Positions 1-11,840 are shown, counted from the first letter of the stretch. The stretch: DNA of 64,000 nt from Hymenopus coronatus (GCA_030762935.1 CM060880.1:16237001-16301000), one strand, 5' to 3'. The notes: generated by a model from the letters alone, not told the origin. Made by a program: numbers and translations.

Positions 1-75
1 TGGTAAAGGACGGGGAGAGCCCAGGTAAAATAATCGGTATGATGGTTGGAAGCTAATAATTTGGCTGTAGTTATG
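1..75. repeat. short unclassified repeat fragment
   Basis: The first bases match 29390-29460 with scattered substitutions (both contain a GGAYGGGGAGRGC-like core and a TAAAATARTC block). Two copies in one window indicate a dispersed repeat. The family and true ends are unknown because the window cuts it. Confidence 0.4.
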
Positions 76-399
76 TCGCGTTTGCTCTTTTATTTGTTTA
101 AAAAAATCATTGCAATTTTAGGGCAAATATTGTATATATTTTTACAATATAAAACAGTATTGATTACTTGTCGTTTATGGTTGAAGGTTAGTATAACATA
201 AAATTAATCCTAGAATACAACCCTATTTATATAGATACGCTTAAAACAAGCGGGAATTATAGGTACCAACATGCAACAAAGGGTTAAACTTGATGCATAC
301 TAACATTTCACTCAAATGCTCCTGTATTTTATTTTCACTAACATTTTGGTTAAAATTAGTCTAGTAGATTGCCAATGACAAAGGAAATGTTATAAGAAA
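76..399. other. AT-rich intron sequence, nothing recognised
   Basis: No coding frame, RNA gene or repeat family was recognised. It should lie in an intron of the ETS gene or upstream of it. Confidence 0.5.
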
Positions 400-510
400 T
401 TTTACTTTCTCTACAACATAGAGTACTACTTAGGGTAATATATTCCACTAAAACATTCGATGATTCGGGATTTCACTGGAATTGTGTTAAAAGACCCCCT
501 GAATCCAAAC
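400..510 (-). mobile_element. family H element, 3' stem-loop end fragment
   Basis: It starts TTTTACTTTCTCTA and runs through the conserved block 'attccac..aaa.attcgat..gatttcac.gg'. It is truncated where another H copy begins in the opposite orientation. Strand is given with the stem-loop end counted as 3'. Confidence 0.6.
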
Positions 511-1309
511 ATCTCATTTGTTACACACATGACTTTCTCTGGCTGTTTTATAAACTTCTTACAAAATATTGTCCTTCTTTCTACGCCATGCTAATCGAGA
601 TATGCATTAGCAGAATCTACTTATTACATACTTAGTTCTTTATAAATAGAAGGGAACTAAAGGAATGCAAGAGGTAAAAGTGATAGTCAAAAGTTTTAAA
701 AGTACGATGTGCGATTGTCACTACTCTGGAGTAGAACAAAAGAAAAACAGACACTTGTCTCAGAAAAGGATATGTATTTTAAATTTGAAAACAAGGAATA
801 TCTCAGAAACGTTTACTGCCACAACAAAAATGTAAAGGACATAAATTGTGTGTTTTGACGAGATCTACATTTTTTTTTTTTTTTTTTTTTTTGCGTAGTC
901 TGTTTTTTATCTATCTCCTACGATTTACTAGTTATACAAAATTCATCCAGAATGAAGAGGTTTCAGAGGCTGTTCTCATGAAATTCAAGATATACGTTTT
1001 ATTTGTGCTGTAAATAGCTTTAATATACGGTATTTTAATCAAAATAATTAGACCAGTTTTTGAGAAAAACAAAATTTTCTAAAAATGTTCCATGTAAAGG
1101 ATAGTTTGTGGTGGGGGATTTTCTTGAAAATCTTCGTATCGCATCCTTTGAAGATACTTAACATAAATACCAAGTTTGATATTTAACATTATTTTCGTTT
1201 TTGAGTAATGCTGTCCACAGACACATACAGATACACATGGACCTTTTTCTAAAATGCTTTTTTCGGACTCGGGAGACCTTAAAACATATTCCCGGTGAAA
1301 TCTTGGCTG
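511..1309 (+). mobile_element. family H element, nearly full length
   Basis: It opens with the H 5' end (TCTCATTTGTTACACACATG followed by ACTTTCTCT) and contains the usual internal blocks: 'aacaaggaatatctca', a T-rich tract at 871-890, 'tatacggtattttaatcaaaat' and the TG/CA-rich block near 1220. The terminal stem-loop is missing. Confidence 0.7.
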
Positions 1310-1329
1310 CATACGGCTAGAAGAAGTGA

Positions 1330-1770
1330 AAAAGGTTCCCTGTGTATGCGTGTGTTTCAAGAAAATCTCGCCACCCTAAACTACCCTTTAATTGGAACAT
1401 TTTTCGAAAATGTTTATTTATCTCAAAAATGGCTCACGCGATTTTTGTTAAAGATATTTTCATCACAAATGAAGTGCATATCTTAATTTTTCTCGTAACC
1501 GCTGAAGTCCACTTTATTTTGGATAACGTTTAAGTAACTGTAAACCAAAACTTACCACAGACTAAATGTAAATCTCGTTAAAACATACAATTTATGTCAG
1601 ACACATTTTTGTCGAGTTAACCATTTCCTAGATATTCATTGTTGTTCAGAATGCATTTAAAATTCTTATACTTTCCTCAAATGGGATGTCGTTAGTTTTT
1701 CTTGCTGCTGGTCGAGCAGAGAGAACGGGACCAGCTCTTCAAATATTTAAATATCGCTTAAGCTTAGTGA
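1330..1770 (-). mobile_element. family H element fragment
   Basis: It has the family H internal blocks in reverse orientation ('aaactaccctttaattggaac', 'ctcaaaaatggctc', 'gttaaaacatacaatttatgt'). Both termini are missing, and it is more diverged than neighbouring copies. Confidence 0.6.
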
Positions 1771-2157
1771 TGTCAGTACTGCTTTGAACATAAAAGGAAA
1801 TATGCCTTGCAATAAAAACAATTATGAAATCGTTTATCTGGATTCACGTGAAGTAATTTTGAGGAAACCGATTTTCAAAGAATATTTGTTGAAGAGTGAG
1901 TAAAGAAGGTCTGAAAATGTAGCACAAAGTTGTTTTTGTAACAGATGTTTAACTTAGACAGAGATTGAAATTTCTCTTAACGAAAAAAGCTCTGAAACGA
2001 AAGGATTTGGAAATTACCTGTAACGCAGTTATCACGCTTTCTCCATCAATTCAACTTAAAATTATCTATGCTTATATGTGAAAATTATACTGCAGAGAAG
2101 TTATTTAAGACCACTGTCATCCATTAAGCTCCAAATAAAGTGAAACTGCTTTGTACA
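1771..2157. other. intron sequence, nothing recognised
   Basis: AT-rich, no recognised repeat family and no coding signal. Confidence 0.4.
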
Positions 2158-2712
2158 TTTTACTTTCTCTAGCCCGTATGTACGATGTACCTACTTAGTA
2201 GACAGAGAAAGTACTTATTCCACTCAACTATTCCATACCAATATTTCACCGGAAATACATGTTTTGAGACCCCTAAGTACGAAAAATGCTTTTTTAGAAA
2301 AAAGCTCATATCTATCTGTGGACAGCATAGCTCAGGAACGAAAAGTCTGTTAATACCAAACTTGGTATTTAAGTTCAGTACCTTCCAGGGATGCGACACG
2401 AAGATTTTAAGTAAATCCTCCCACCCCCAACTACACATGGAACTTTTTTTAAAATGTTGATTTTCTCAATAATGGCTCTAACGATTTTGATTAAAATATC
2501 GTATATTAAATATATTTACCTGACAAAAAAAATGCATATCTTGAATTTTCTGAGAATAGCCTCTGTAGACTGCTTTATTCTGGATGAATTTTAAGGAATT
2601 TTGCATAACTGCTAAACCGTAACAAATGGACAAAAACTTATCACACAAAAAGTGTAGAGCACGTTAAAACACACAATTTATGTTATATGCATTTTTTTTC
2701 GTGGAGTTGATG

Positions 2713-2743
<31 letters not shown>

Positions 2744-3038
2744 ATTCCTTGTTTTTGGTTTCAGCTTTAAGTTACGTATACTTTTCTCACACAGGAATTT
2801 GTCAACTCGTGTCCATACAAACAAAGGAACATCAGTCACATAGCAACCAACTTTTGGCTTTCACTTTAACCTATGGTACTCCCTTATTTCGCTTCTACTT
2901 ACAATAAAGCAAGAAATAAGACTATTATTGCTATTTTTTCTCGATTAGCATGAAGTAAATAGAAGCATAAGCTTTTTAAGAATAATTTGTTGCAAAGATA
3001 TAGAGAAAATCATGTGAATGAAACGCATCATATTTTTC
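2158..3038 (-). mobile_element. family H element, full length (881 bp)
   Basis: It runs from the stem-loop end (TTTTACTTTCTCTAG at 2158) to the opposite terminus ('tagagaaaatcatgtgaatg' near 3000). A pure T run lies at 2711-2739. The copy is complete by comparison with 3276-4100. Confidence 0.75.
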
Positions 3039-3275
3039 CTTGAAGTTAGCTTATTCCGTATTGCACAGATGCCAAAAGGTTTGCCTAAACGGAACTGCAA
3101 AAGGGATTCCATATCGTCAGAGAGGAGATTTTGCGAAATGAAATTCTAGTATTTGAAAACGAACACCAACTGCTATGACTGGTTCCGTATTTTCATTCGC
3201 TAAAGCTCCGGCCTGTTATATAAGGTGTCCCGGATTCGATTTCCGCCTGGGTTCCAGAAAATTTTGTTCATAAAG

Positions 3276-4100
3276 TTTTTTACTTTCTCTATACTCACTA
3301 TGTACATAGTGAATAGAGAATGTATTGCACTCCACCAAAAAATTCGATACCGAGATTTCACCGGAAATATATGTTTTAGGGTCCCCTGTATCCAAAAAAG
3401 GTCCGTGTGTGTATGTGTGTCCGTGTGTCTGTGAACACGATAACTCAAAAACGAAAAGTCGGGAAAATACCAAACTTGGTATTTAAGTTTAGTATCTTCC
3501 AGGGATACGTCACGAAGATTTTCAGAAAAATCCTCCCACCCCCTACTTTTTACATGGAACTTTTTTCGAACATTTTTATTTTCTCAAAAATGGCTCTAAC
3601 GATTTTGATTAAAATATCGTATATTAAAGATATTTACCTGACAAAGTGAATATTTTGAATTTTCTGGGAATAGCCTCTGAAGACTAGTTTATTCTGGGTC
3701 AATTTTACGGAATTTTGAATAACTGCTAAACCGTAAGAGATGGACAAAAACTTATCACACAACAAATGTAGAGCACCTTAAAACACACAATTTATGTTAT
3801 ATACATTTTTTCGTGGAGTTGATTGTTTTTGAGATATTCCTTGTTTTTTGTTTCAGCTATAAAACTCATACTTTTGTCATACAGGCTTTTGTGAACTCGT
3901 GTTCATACAAAGGAACTTCAGTCGCAGAGCAACCAGATTTTGACTATCACTTTAACCTATGGTACCCCCTTATTTCGCTTCTACTAACAAGGAAGCAAGT
4001 AATAAGGCTATTTCTGATAATTTTTGCTCCATTAAATGAAGTAAATAGAATAATTTGTTGCAGTGATATAGAGAAAGTCATGTGAATGGAACACATCAAT
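3276..4100 (-). mobile_element. family H element, full length (825 bp)
   Basis: This is one of the best preserved copies. The stem-loop end at 3285-3325 can fold (TCTCTATACTCACTATG/CATAGTGAATAGAGA). A GTGTGTATGTGTGTCCGTG tract follows near 3405, and the other end is 'gagaaagtcatgtgaatgga'. There is no long coding frame. Confidence 0.78.
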
Positions 4101-4282
4101 TGTCTATACAAGTGCCCCATTATCTCAGAAACTACTTAACGCTAGGGCTGCAATTTTTATCATATATTTGGACCTAAATATTCTTTACTTTATAATGAAA
4201 AAGTTTTATTTACATGGATTAGTTACTTTTTTAAAGTTTAAAAAGCATACTTTTTCAATAAAAGTCAAAGAACTTTGTTAAA

Positions 4283-4434
4283 AAATCTGATGTGTTACAA
4301 TCACATGACTTTCTCTACATCTCTGTAACAAATTATTGTTGAACAGCTTATTCTTCTATCTACATCATGCTAATCGAGATAAACATTAGCAGAAATTATC
4401 CTTATTACTTGGTCGTTTTTAAGTAGAAGGAAAA
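4283..4434 (+). mobile_element. family H element, 5' end fragment
   Basis: It starts AAAAATCTGATGTGTTACA, then ACTTTCTCTACATCTCTGTA and the 'gctaatcgagataaacatta' block. It stops abruptly at a palindromic H-end unit. Confidence 0.65.
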
Positions 4435-4436
4435 AA

Positions 4437-4516
4437 TCTAATGTGTTCCATTCACATTATGTCTTCTAGGTGTTCGATAAACAATAGAGAAAGTCATGTG
4501 AATGGAACACATTAGA
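4437..4516. repeat. 80-bp palindrome made of two inverted family H ends
   Basis: Positions 4437-4457 and 4496-4516 are perfect 21-bp inverted repeats and match the outer end of family H. One side keeps AGAGAAAGT next to the arm, and the spacer is 38 bp with no H interior. It ends about 120 bp before the ETS exon acceptor. Confidence 0.75.
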
Positions 4517-4637
4517 TTCTTACGTTAACGCTATGTACACGCTTACGCTTATGCTCCGTTATGTTAGCGCCACACTTTATTGTGAGTGGAGCCTAACCTC
4601 AGTGTTGTCATTAACGTGACGTGCGATTTGTTTGCAG

Positions 4638-4746
4638 GTTGCACGTCGCTGGGGTGTCCAGAAGAACAGGCCGGCGATGAACTACGACAAGCTCAGTCGA
4701 TCCCTGCGGTACTATTACGAGAAGGGAATCATGCAGAAGGTGGCGG
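4638..4746 (+). CDS. Ets96B: ETS gene exon: recognition-helix half of the ETS domain
   Basis: The acceptor TTTGTTTGCAG is at 4627-4637 and the donor GTAAAT follows 4746. The reading frame starts at a codon boundary ([12 protein letters not shown]) and includes [16 protein letters not shown] with the two arginines that contact the GGA core in ETS factors. It ends one base into a Gly codon. GC content is far above the flanks. Confidence 0.93.
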
Positions 4747-7700
4747 GTAAATATGCTTCTATTCTATTGGTACAGTTATAAATAGTTTTAATTTACGAAA
4801 CTTACATTTGAAATTCAGTTTAACCTTTTTCTTCCCCCCCCCCTTCCTTTCTTTGTAAAGTTTCATTTTGAAGTTAAGACTTTTTGCACAGTTTAAATTG
4901 AGAGTTTTAATGTTTGTGTTAAAAAAAAAAAAGGAAATAAAATGTCACCAAACTATAGAATTTAATATTATGTTTTGTTGTAGTATAGTTATGTTTAATT
5001 AGTTACTACACACAGCAAAGAATATTTTTGAAAATATATATTTAAAAATTAGTTTTAACACTTACTGCCGGTGGTACTGGCTCTATTACTGTCTACTGGT
5101 AATTTAATTAATTTTTAACTTAGTTTTTTTTATCCTTTTCTTTAATTTAGCTTTTTTTAACATAGGAATAAAGGGTTATATGGTTTCCAGTATAAAGTTT
5201 TTATTTTTTGGTTAATATTAACGGTTTTTTTTTTTTTTTTTTTTTTTTTTGTAGTTTAACGTCCTTTAACCTGGTTTGGTCATTTCGGACGATGAATGAA
5301 ATTGATGATATGATGCTCAAATGATCTCGGGGTCCATGGAGCTTAAAGTTACTCGACATTCGTCTTCTCAGGATAAGGGAAAACCCCGAAAAAAACCTTA
5401 CCCGGGTAACTCACCCTAAGCGAGATTCGAACTCACGACCTTTTGAACGTGAGGCAGACATGCTACCACCACGCTACCCAGGCGGGCTAACATTTAGTGT
5501 TAAAATGTTTATACATTTTTATATTTCCATTTTAATATCCTTTTTTATTTAATTTTTTTTAAATATATATCTGTAAAACCATAATGTTTGTATTTGGTGA
5601 AGATTTAATAAAGTTAAAATCTGTACATATATGCTCCGTTATAGGCACCTAGGTGCCGGGATAGAGTATTGCAGATTTTATTTATTTATTCTATTGGTTC
5701 ATAATTGTCACTTCATCTATTCTCAGTTTGTACAAAGCTTTCAGTGAAATGAAACCCTTTTTCATTCCTATATAGTTCCCATATCTTCCAACTTTATGGT
5801 TTACCGGAAATTATTCTAGAGCAAAGGTATTTTTTACCACTTAACGACAAAGTAGGCGTTTTTAGGCTTTGTAGGCAGATTGATGGTGTCAGAGATTTTC
5901 ACCAAGGAAACTGATGTGAGCAACCTTCGTTTTACCTCTCAATGAGTGCGGCCCACTCACTGTGTTCGCTGATAAGCAACAGAGCACATATAGATAGAGA
6001 GCGCATGGCCCAACATCAAAGTCACGTGACTAAGGTAGAAAAGTACGATATCTCCCATAAGCTATAATGGAAAGGTCTGACGAAAATGTTAAAATACAGC
6101 TGAGTTTTCGTAGCTACAAGTAAATTGTGTAAAGGCAAGAGTTACTATTGATACCTCAGTAATACAGAGCACTAGATAACGTAGATTCTATGTTTAAAAC
6201 TGGTGCCTGGTCTGAAAATCTAATAAGGTGAAAGATAGGTTATGTAGTTATAAAATATTTTATTTTAGTGAAGAATTTAACTATGCACAATGATGTACAA
6301 GCTGATAGTGTTTAGCCATATTACGAGACCGTAACTAATGAGCATATTAGTGTGTCTGTTGTTTGCTGTGCACATTGGCGAATGTGTTCCGAAAAGCTCA
6401 TGTTTTTATGGATTGCATAGTGATAACTTAAAAGTTGACCTTATGTAATTTTATTAACGATAGGCTTCATTCCTCTTACATGTGGCGAAAAAAGTGTAAC
6501 GTAATAATCGACAAAACTCATCAAGTGTTAAACTATATAAGCAAATAAGCTTTGTTTATCCCTTTACAGTTTTTATACGTAGACTATTTTTATTGTTTAG
6601 TTTAACGTCCTTTAACCTGTTGGTCATATCGGACGATGAATGAAATTGGTGAAATGATGCTCAAATGATCTCCGGGTCTATGGAGCTTAAAGTTACTCGA
6701 CATTCGTCTTCTCAGGATAAGGGAAAACCCCGAAAAAATCTTATTCGGGTAACTCACCCTAAGCGAGATTCGAACTTACGACCTTTTGAATGGAGGCAGA
6801 CACGCTACCACCACACTACCAGGCGGGCTACGTAGACTATTATTCATCTCTCCTACTTCATTAATTAAACAAAAACATTAATCAGAAAGGGCTAACCTGA
6901 TTTGCTTTCTACTTATGGTATTTTTAATTGCAGAATAATTGCAGAACACAACTGACCAAACTGATACATGTATGTAATAAATGCTCTTTGAAGTAAATTA
7001 TGTTATTTATCTGTATTCCACACGTACATCGTCTTGTTGTCATAAATTTAACGGAACTTTAGGAAAAAGTCCCACGCTAAAGCTAGGCCTGCATTCTCTG
7101 CTTATACCGTCGTCAGCTGATCGAGATCTTGGTTTCAAGAGTGTGACGTCATGCATTCACCCACGGCGATTCCCCACTAACTGGCTTTAATTTGAAATAG
7201 CCCCGTTGAGTGCTGCAACTGTTTTAACGCAGGAAGGGATGTCTGCAAACGTCAAATATGGGACAGTTGGGCCACCTGAGAGTTTTAGCCTCAGAGTTAC
7301 ACCCTGAAATAACGCATTCTCATTGGTCTGACGTCACCATTATGTTCTCACTTCCCAGCAGAAAGAATTAAACACATTTTAGTATGCGAAATGCAGACAC
7401 AATGTGTTTTATTTCCCTTTTATTTTAGTGTACGACGTACAGTGACTTTCAAATGGGATGAGATTTGTCCTTGAACGCTACCAGGCCGGCAGCCAATCGG
7501 AGTGCTGCTGTGTTGACAGTTTGCATTCCCGCTTAACGGGAGAGTAACGCGCTAAGTGATTCCGTCTCTCATTGATACTACTTGCGCTAAGACAAAATAT
7601 TCCAATTTTGCAAAAAATAATTCACGAGGAAGATAGGGAGTAATGTTCGTAGCAGAATCGTAAAAACCACAGAGTTTTAGCTCAAATAGTTTTCATAATA

Positions 7701-10667
7701 CACATGAATAAACATTATGTCTCCAGGAAGATTTGATGCTCAGTGTGCGAGTGAGAGGGAAATATAAAAGGGGGTAGCGACCTGGCAACGCAGAGCGCGA
7801 TAACGTATCTCATTCGCTACAGAGTAGAATTCTTCCCATTTTAAAAACATTATAGTTAAGTGCAATTTTTGAGTAGTTATGTAGCAGACTAGTTTGATGT
7901 CCATATTAACCAGAATTCTGACCACATATTGAAACAGAAACCCTATAAATTGTGTATACTTTCCCTGTGCATTAATATAACCAATACTTCCATAAAATTC
8001 TTTATACACGTGCCAAAAAAACCTGAAACTAGGACTCAAAGGGCCAGTCTGGGTGGCTCAGTTGGTTAGGCGCTAGCGTTCTGGTCCCAACGTCGCAGGT
8101 TCAAACCCACCTTAAAGTCTATTGCTTTTAGTTTATTTAAAAGGGACAACCCCAAGCCACTAAATTTACTGGGGACGAAATTCCGGTCCACCGGCTGCGC
8201 TGATATGATCCTGGTAATTGATAGCCCGTTAACAAATACATTTCAATTTTAATAAAGTAAGAAAAGGATTTTGCCATGGAAAAGAAATGTCTACGATTCA
8301 CAGGAAAATTTACAATTCTATACGAATATTGGTGTGAGGCTCATTGTGATGCAAGTTAAACGTACTGTAATAGATTACTATTCATTTATACTTAATTTAT
8401 TTTTATTGCCAAGTCATTGTATTCATACATTTTTCACTTTTTATTGCTGTGGGAACAATTTAACGTTTAATAAAAGGCGTCATGAATAGAATAATACCAA
8501 AACATAACATCTTTTTTTTTGTGCCAAAATTAAGAAACCATCCGACAAAAGTAAAAGCTTGAGATCATCCTATTCTAAACAATATACATTTCTCCTTAGC
8601 ACCACTGTATTTATGATCACCTTCATGAAACGAAATAAAATGTTACTGATTTATTTGCTAAATTTTGTAATCCTGATACCATAATTAAAAGTGTTTTGGA
8701 GCATTTTAGCATTGTATTTGTATCTCATAGGGTCAAAAAAGTTGTAACTGTTTTGATTACCTTCGATTAACTCTGGCACGTTGTATTTATGTAACACAAA
8801 TTAATAGACAAAACAATCTGCTAGTGAATGAAAAACAATTTTAGGCCAGATGTTTGAATCAGTACTCCACTTCGTTATGTTTGTTCCAACTTATCATATT
8901 TAATAATCATATGAATAATAGATGAATATGCTAATTAACAATATAGTGCTTCAGATCCATTAATTTCATCAGCCACAACGCAATCGTTATTTCTGAAAAT
9001 CTACGCTACCTTTAATCCATTCACGCATATTTGAATATTCACGTTTTTTTTTTTAAATATTCATCCGTCATTTTGATAAAAAAAGGTAAAAATACAGCTC
9101 CTACAAACAATATACATCCACCAATGCAAGCATTATAGAGCAACTTTAGTTCGTACTAAACGATGACGTCACAAATCAATCGCTTTGTCAAAAGCTTTTT
9201 CGAGAGCCTTGGAAATTGGGACCTTAAAATATTTTCCCTTGCCTTTAAATGAATGTAACATTTAATGCAATATAAATTTGTATTAGCCTACCTGGTCTGC
9301 CTCACATTCAACAGTTGAGGGTTGGAGTCTCGCTTAGGGTTAGTTACCCGTTTTTTTTTTTTTTGGGGGGGGGCGTTTTCCCTTATCCTGAGTAGAGGAA
9401 TGTCGAGTAACTTTAAGCTCCATGGACTCCGTGATCATTTGAACATCATTTCACCATTTCTTTCATCATTCGATATGACCAATCAGGTTAAAGGACCTTA
9501 ACCTACCAAAAATAAATAAACAAATAATTATAGGACAACTGTAGTTCGTACTAGATACGATCGCCCTCTGTGGTGTAATGGCCACTTCATACAGCATCAA
9601 ACGATGGATTTTTAGGGCGTAAAAATCCTTAACATGGCCTCCTTCGGAAGGAAAGTAAAACCGTTGATCCCGTGTCGTATATTTACAGCACGTAAAAGAA
9701 CCTCAAGCCTGATAGAGAGCCCTCTGAGCAAAATTAAGTGGTCTTTCACGTCCAGTATAGAATGGGACGCTGAAAACTACAGCAGTTAAAGAGCGTCCAT
9801 AAATAATACTCCATTTACATTTACTAGACGATGACATCACCAATGGATCGCTTACGTCAAAAGCGTTTTCGAGAGCCTTGCAAATAGGTGCCTTAAAATA
9901 TTTTCTTTTGCTATCAAAAGAATGTAATATTAGTATGCAATATATATTTGTATTCATTTGAGGATGAACTTTTCATTAAAATATTATGATTCGTGGAGAT
10001 CCCATTTGCTATGAAATGTCTTGAAAGTTTTGCTTGGATTTGAAACAGGGCTGTGCGTATGTTCGCAGGGGAGCGGTACGTATACAAGTTCGTGTGCGAC
10101 CCAGAGGCCCTGTTCAACATGGCGACATATGGGTCGGGAGCCCCAGGTTCCGAGGTACACTCGCAGCACCATGGCGGGGGCGGCGCCAGTAGAGGAGGCG
10201 GTGCGGGCAGCAACGGCGCCGCTAGTCTCAGCGATACGACAGCCAACCCCAGCTACAGCGACATGATAGCGATGTACAGCGGCACGAGTAGCTATCACCA
10301 CTTCCAGCAATACCTCGGCGGCAGCGATCAGAATCCCTTCAGACAACCTGCTTCCTCGCGGGTTCCTTACTCGCAACAATACTCCAACAATAACGTGGAC
10401 CTGCAGCACGGGGCCGGCTACTCAGGTGCTCAGGATCTGTCCGTCGATGGCAGCGTCGCCAAGTTACGTGGTTATCTGGACACTGGCAAAGCCACCGGAG
10501 CCGGCGGAGGCACTAGTTTAGAGACGCTACCGCTAGATAACACTAGTAGTGCGGTAATTGACTCTCAGCCCACAGATAGCAGCACCACAAAACTCTCGTC
10601 AGGCTCGCCTCCCAAATTAGATCCACCCCCTTTCCATTGTTTGGGGGTGGACAGTTGTGTGTGTTAA
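4638..10667 (+). CDS. Ets96B: ETS transcription factor, PEA3/Ets96B type (3' part of gene, two exons)
   Basis: The gene encodes a sequence-specific DNA-binding activator of the ETS family, expected to act in the nucleus downstream of receptor tyrosine kinase/MAPK signalling. The visible CDS joins 4638-4746 to 10069-10667 across a phase-1 intron of 5322 bp (G|GG giving Gly). The first exon carries the second half of the ETS domain, with recognition helix [15 protein letters not shown]; the next starts [18 protein letters not shown], which closes the domain. That wording fits the PEA3 group (ETV1/4/5, fly Ets96B) better than other ETS classes. The remaining ~180 residues are low complexity, Gly/Ser/Gln rich, ending at TAA 10665-10667. 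Exons for the N-terminus and first half of the ETS domain are not in 1-4637 and must lie upstream. No polyadenylation signal was pinned down. Family call is confident; the exact ortholog needs a tree. Confidence 0.9.
5251..5489 (-). mobile_element. SINE family C copy (tRNA-derived)
   Basis: On the - strand it begins with a tRNA-like head: TAGCCCGCCTGGGTAGCGTG (A box region), then B-box-like GTTCGAATCTC. The body is shared with 6589-6829, 9286-9530 and 18004-18225. A long T tract (5226-5250) precedes it on the + strand, corresponding to a 3' A tail. Confidence 0.75.
5490..6588. other. ETS intron sequence, nothing recognised
   Basis: AT-rich; no coding signal and no match to the window's repeat families was noticed. 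Confidence 0.4.
6589..6829 (-). mobile_element. SINE family C copy with 12-bp target duplication
   Basis: It has the same tRNA-like head and body as 5251-5489. It is flanked by ACGTAGACTATT at 6577-6588 and 6830-6841, a clean duplication showing LINE-style insertion. B box GTTCGAATCTC is on the - strand. Confidence 0.82.
6842..7439. other. ETS intron sequence, nothing recognised
   Basis: Mixed composition, slightly richer in GC near 7060-7330, but no conserved protein or RNA was recognised. Confidence 0.35.
7440..7860 (+). repeat. unclassified 0.4-kb repeat, copy 1
   Basis: It aligns over its whole length with 23512-23919 in the same orientation, sharing 'agtgactttcaaatgggatg', 'ccaggccggcagccaat' and 'cttgcgctaagacaaaatat'. 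There is no long coding frame, tRNA-like head or evident terminal inverted repeat. Confidence 0.7.
8042..8232 (+). mobile_element. SINE family B copy (tRNA-derived)
   Basis: The tRNA-like head GGTGGCTCAGTTGGTTAGGC contains an A box and is followed by B box GGTTCAAACCC. The body includes 'aaaagggacaaccccaagcc'. Diverged copies lie at 19576-19725, 26196-26390 (minus) and 50396-50522. Confidence 0.78.
8233..9285. other. ETS intron sequence, nothing recognised
   Basis: Very AT-rich, no recognised element. Confidence 0.4.
9286..9530 (+). mobile_element. SINE family C copy
   Basis: It has the family C head and body in + orientation ('ctacctggtctgcctcac', 'gagtctcgcttagggtt', 'atgtcgagtaactttaagct', 'gttaaaggaccttaacc'). 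T and G runs at 9351-9373 interrupt the centre. Confidence 0.72.
9554..9820 (+). mobile_element. SINE family A copy, 5' part rearranged
   Basis: It starts CGCCCTCTGTGGTGTAATGG (A box), but the B-box region is partly deleted. The body is intact: 'gtaaaaatcctta', 'ggaaagtaaaaccgttgatc', 'aaaagaacctcaagcctgat', 'gaatgggacgctg'. Compare the complete copy at 38089-38392. Confidence 0.72.
10069..10667 (+). CDS. Ets96B: ETS gene terminal coding exon
   Basis: The acceptor TGTTCGCAG ends at 10068. The first 19 codons finish the ETS domain ([19 protein letters not shown]). A Gly-rich run ([13 protein letters not shown]) and Ser/Tyr/Gln-rich disordered sequence follow, with no second domain. The frame is open for 199 codons to TAA. 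GC-rich codon use contrasts with the AT-rich surroundings, supporting real coding sequence. The last residues ([11 protein letters not shown]) could be read-through past an unrecognised donor, so the exact C-terminus is less certain. Confidence 0.88.
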
Positions 10668-10810
10668 TCCTTCAGCAGTAGTTGTTATATTCTTCTTGAT
10701 GCTCATTTCATCTCGCAGATCACAATTCAATCCTCCTGAGAACAGAACATTAATCGAATTCTCAGCTTCAAATGCAATCTGTAAGGGGTTGAAAACAATG
10801 TGAGTTAGTT

Positions 10811-10985
10811 TTTGTTTTCTCTACCAGGTAAATATATAGTAAGTAGTTAAGATATTGTATTGCACCCCAAAAATCGATCCCGAGATTTTACCATAAAATG
10901 TATATTTTGAAGTTTCCTCCCCCATACATCATTTTTTTTTTTTATGAAAAGGTCTGTGTGCGTGTGTCTGTGAACAGCATAACTA
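10811..10985 (-). mobile_element. family H element, stem-loop end fragment
   Basis: Starts TTTTTGTTTTCTCTACC and continues with the block 'attgcaccccaaaaatcgat..gagatttta'. It ends at the TG-rich block, where an opposite-orientation H copy begins. Confidence 0.6.
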
Positions 10986-11580
10986 AAAAATCTGATGTGT
11001 TCCATTCACATTAATTTCTCTACATCTCGGCAACACTTATTCTCCTATTTACTTCATGCTAATCGAGATAAACATTAGCAGAAATTGTCGTATTACTTAG
11101 GGAAATAAGTATTTTTAAACAGAACTAATAACAAATATATAAAAAAATGGCCTACTCCATGAAAAAAATGTATATGACATAAATTTTGTTTTAACAAACA
11201 TCTACATTTGTGCAGTAAGTTTTTGTCTATCTCTTACAGTTTACCAGTTATGCAAAATTCACCGAGAGTAAACATGTCTCCAGAGACTGTTTTTAGAAAA
11301 TTCAACATATACCGTTTTGGAGAGAGTAAACATTTTCGAAAATTGTTCCACGTAAAGGGTAGTTTGGGGGGGAGGGTTCTCAAAATCTTCGTGTCGCATC
11401 CTGAAGATACTAACTTCTATTACACTCGCACACACGTACCTTTCTCTAAAAATTCTTTTTTTGGATACAGAGAATCCTAAACCGTGTATTTCTGGTGAAA
11501 TCTCGACAACGACTTTTTGGATGCAATACAATAGCTTCTCTATACACTATGTTCATAGTAAGTGTAGAGAAAGTAAAAAT
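10986..11580 (+). mobile_element. family H element, internally deleted
   Basis: Both ends are present: AAAAAATCTGATGTGTTCC at the start and the stem-loop end 'tctctatacactatgttcat' to AGAGAAAGTAAAAA. It is about 590 bp against 850 bp for full copies, so the interior has lost sequence. Confidence 0.72.
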
Positions 11581-11840
11581 GAAAAGTCGCTAGATACTAA
11601 AAGTTCAGTGTTCTCCAAGGATGCCACACAAAAATTGTTAAGCAAATCCCCCCACACCAAACTACCCTTTATATGGAAAATTATAAAAATGTTGATTTTC
11701 TCAGAATTGGCTGTAACTACTTTTATTAAAATATCATATGTTAAACATATTGTTATACTAAATGAAATGTATATCTCGAATTCTCTGAAATCCTGTTCAT
11801 TTTGGATGACTGTTACGTGAATGGTAAACTATAAGAACTA
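11581..11840 (-). mobile_element. family H element fragment
   Basis: Internal block in reverse orientation ('gttctccaaggatgccacac', 'aaactaccctttatatgg'), abutting the previous copy directly. Confidence 0.55.

Noticed and set aside
871..890. Poly-T tracts (also 2711-2739, 5226-5250) as retroposon tails
   Set aside because: The first two lie inside family H at T-rich positions and are not insertion ends; only 5226-5250 plausibly belongs to a SINE tail.
3200..3650. Several overlapping short frames
   Set aside because: They fall in a family H copy, recur imperfectly in other copies and are broken differently in each.
9914..10409. Long minus-strand frames opposite the ETS terminal exon
   Set aside because: Antisense shadow of a GC-rich exon; no homology recognised.
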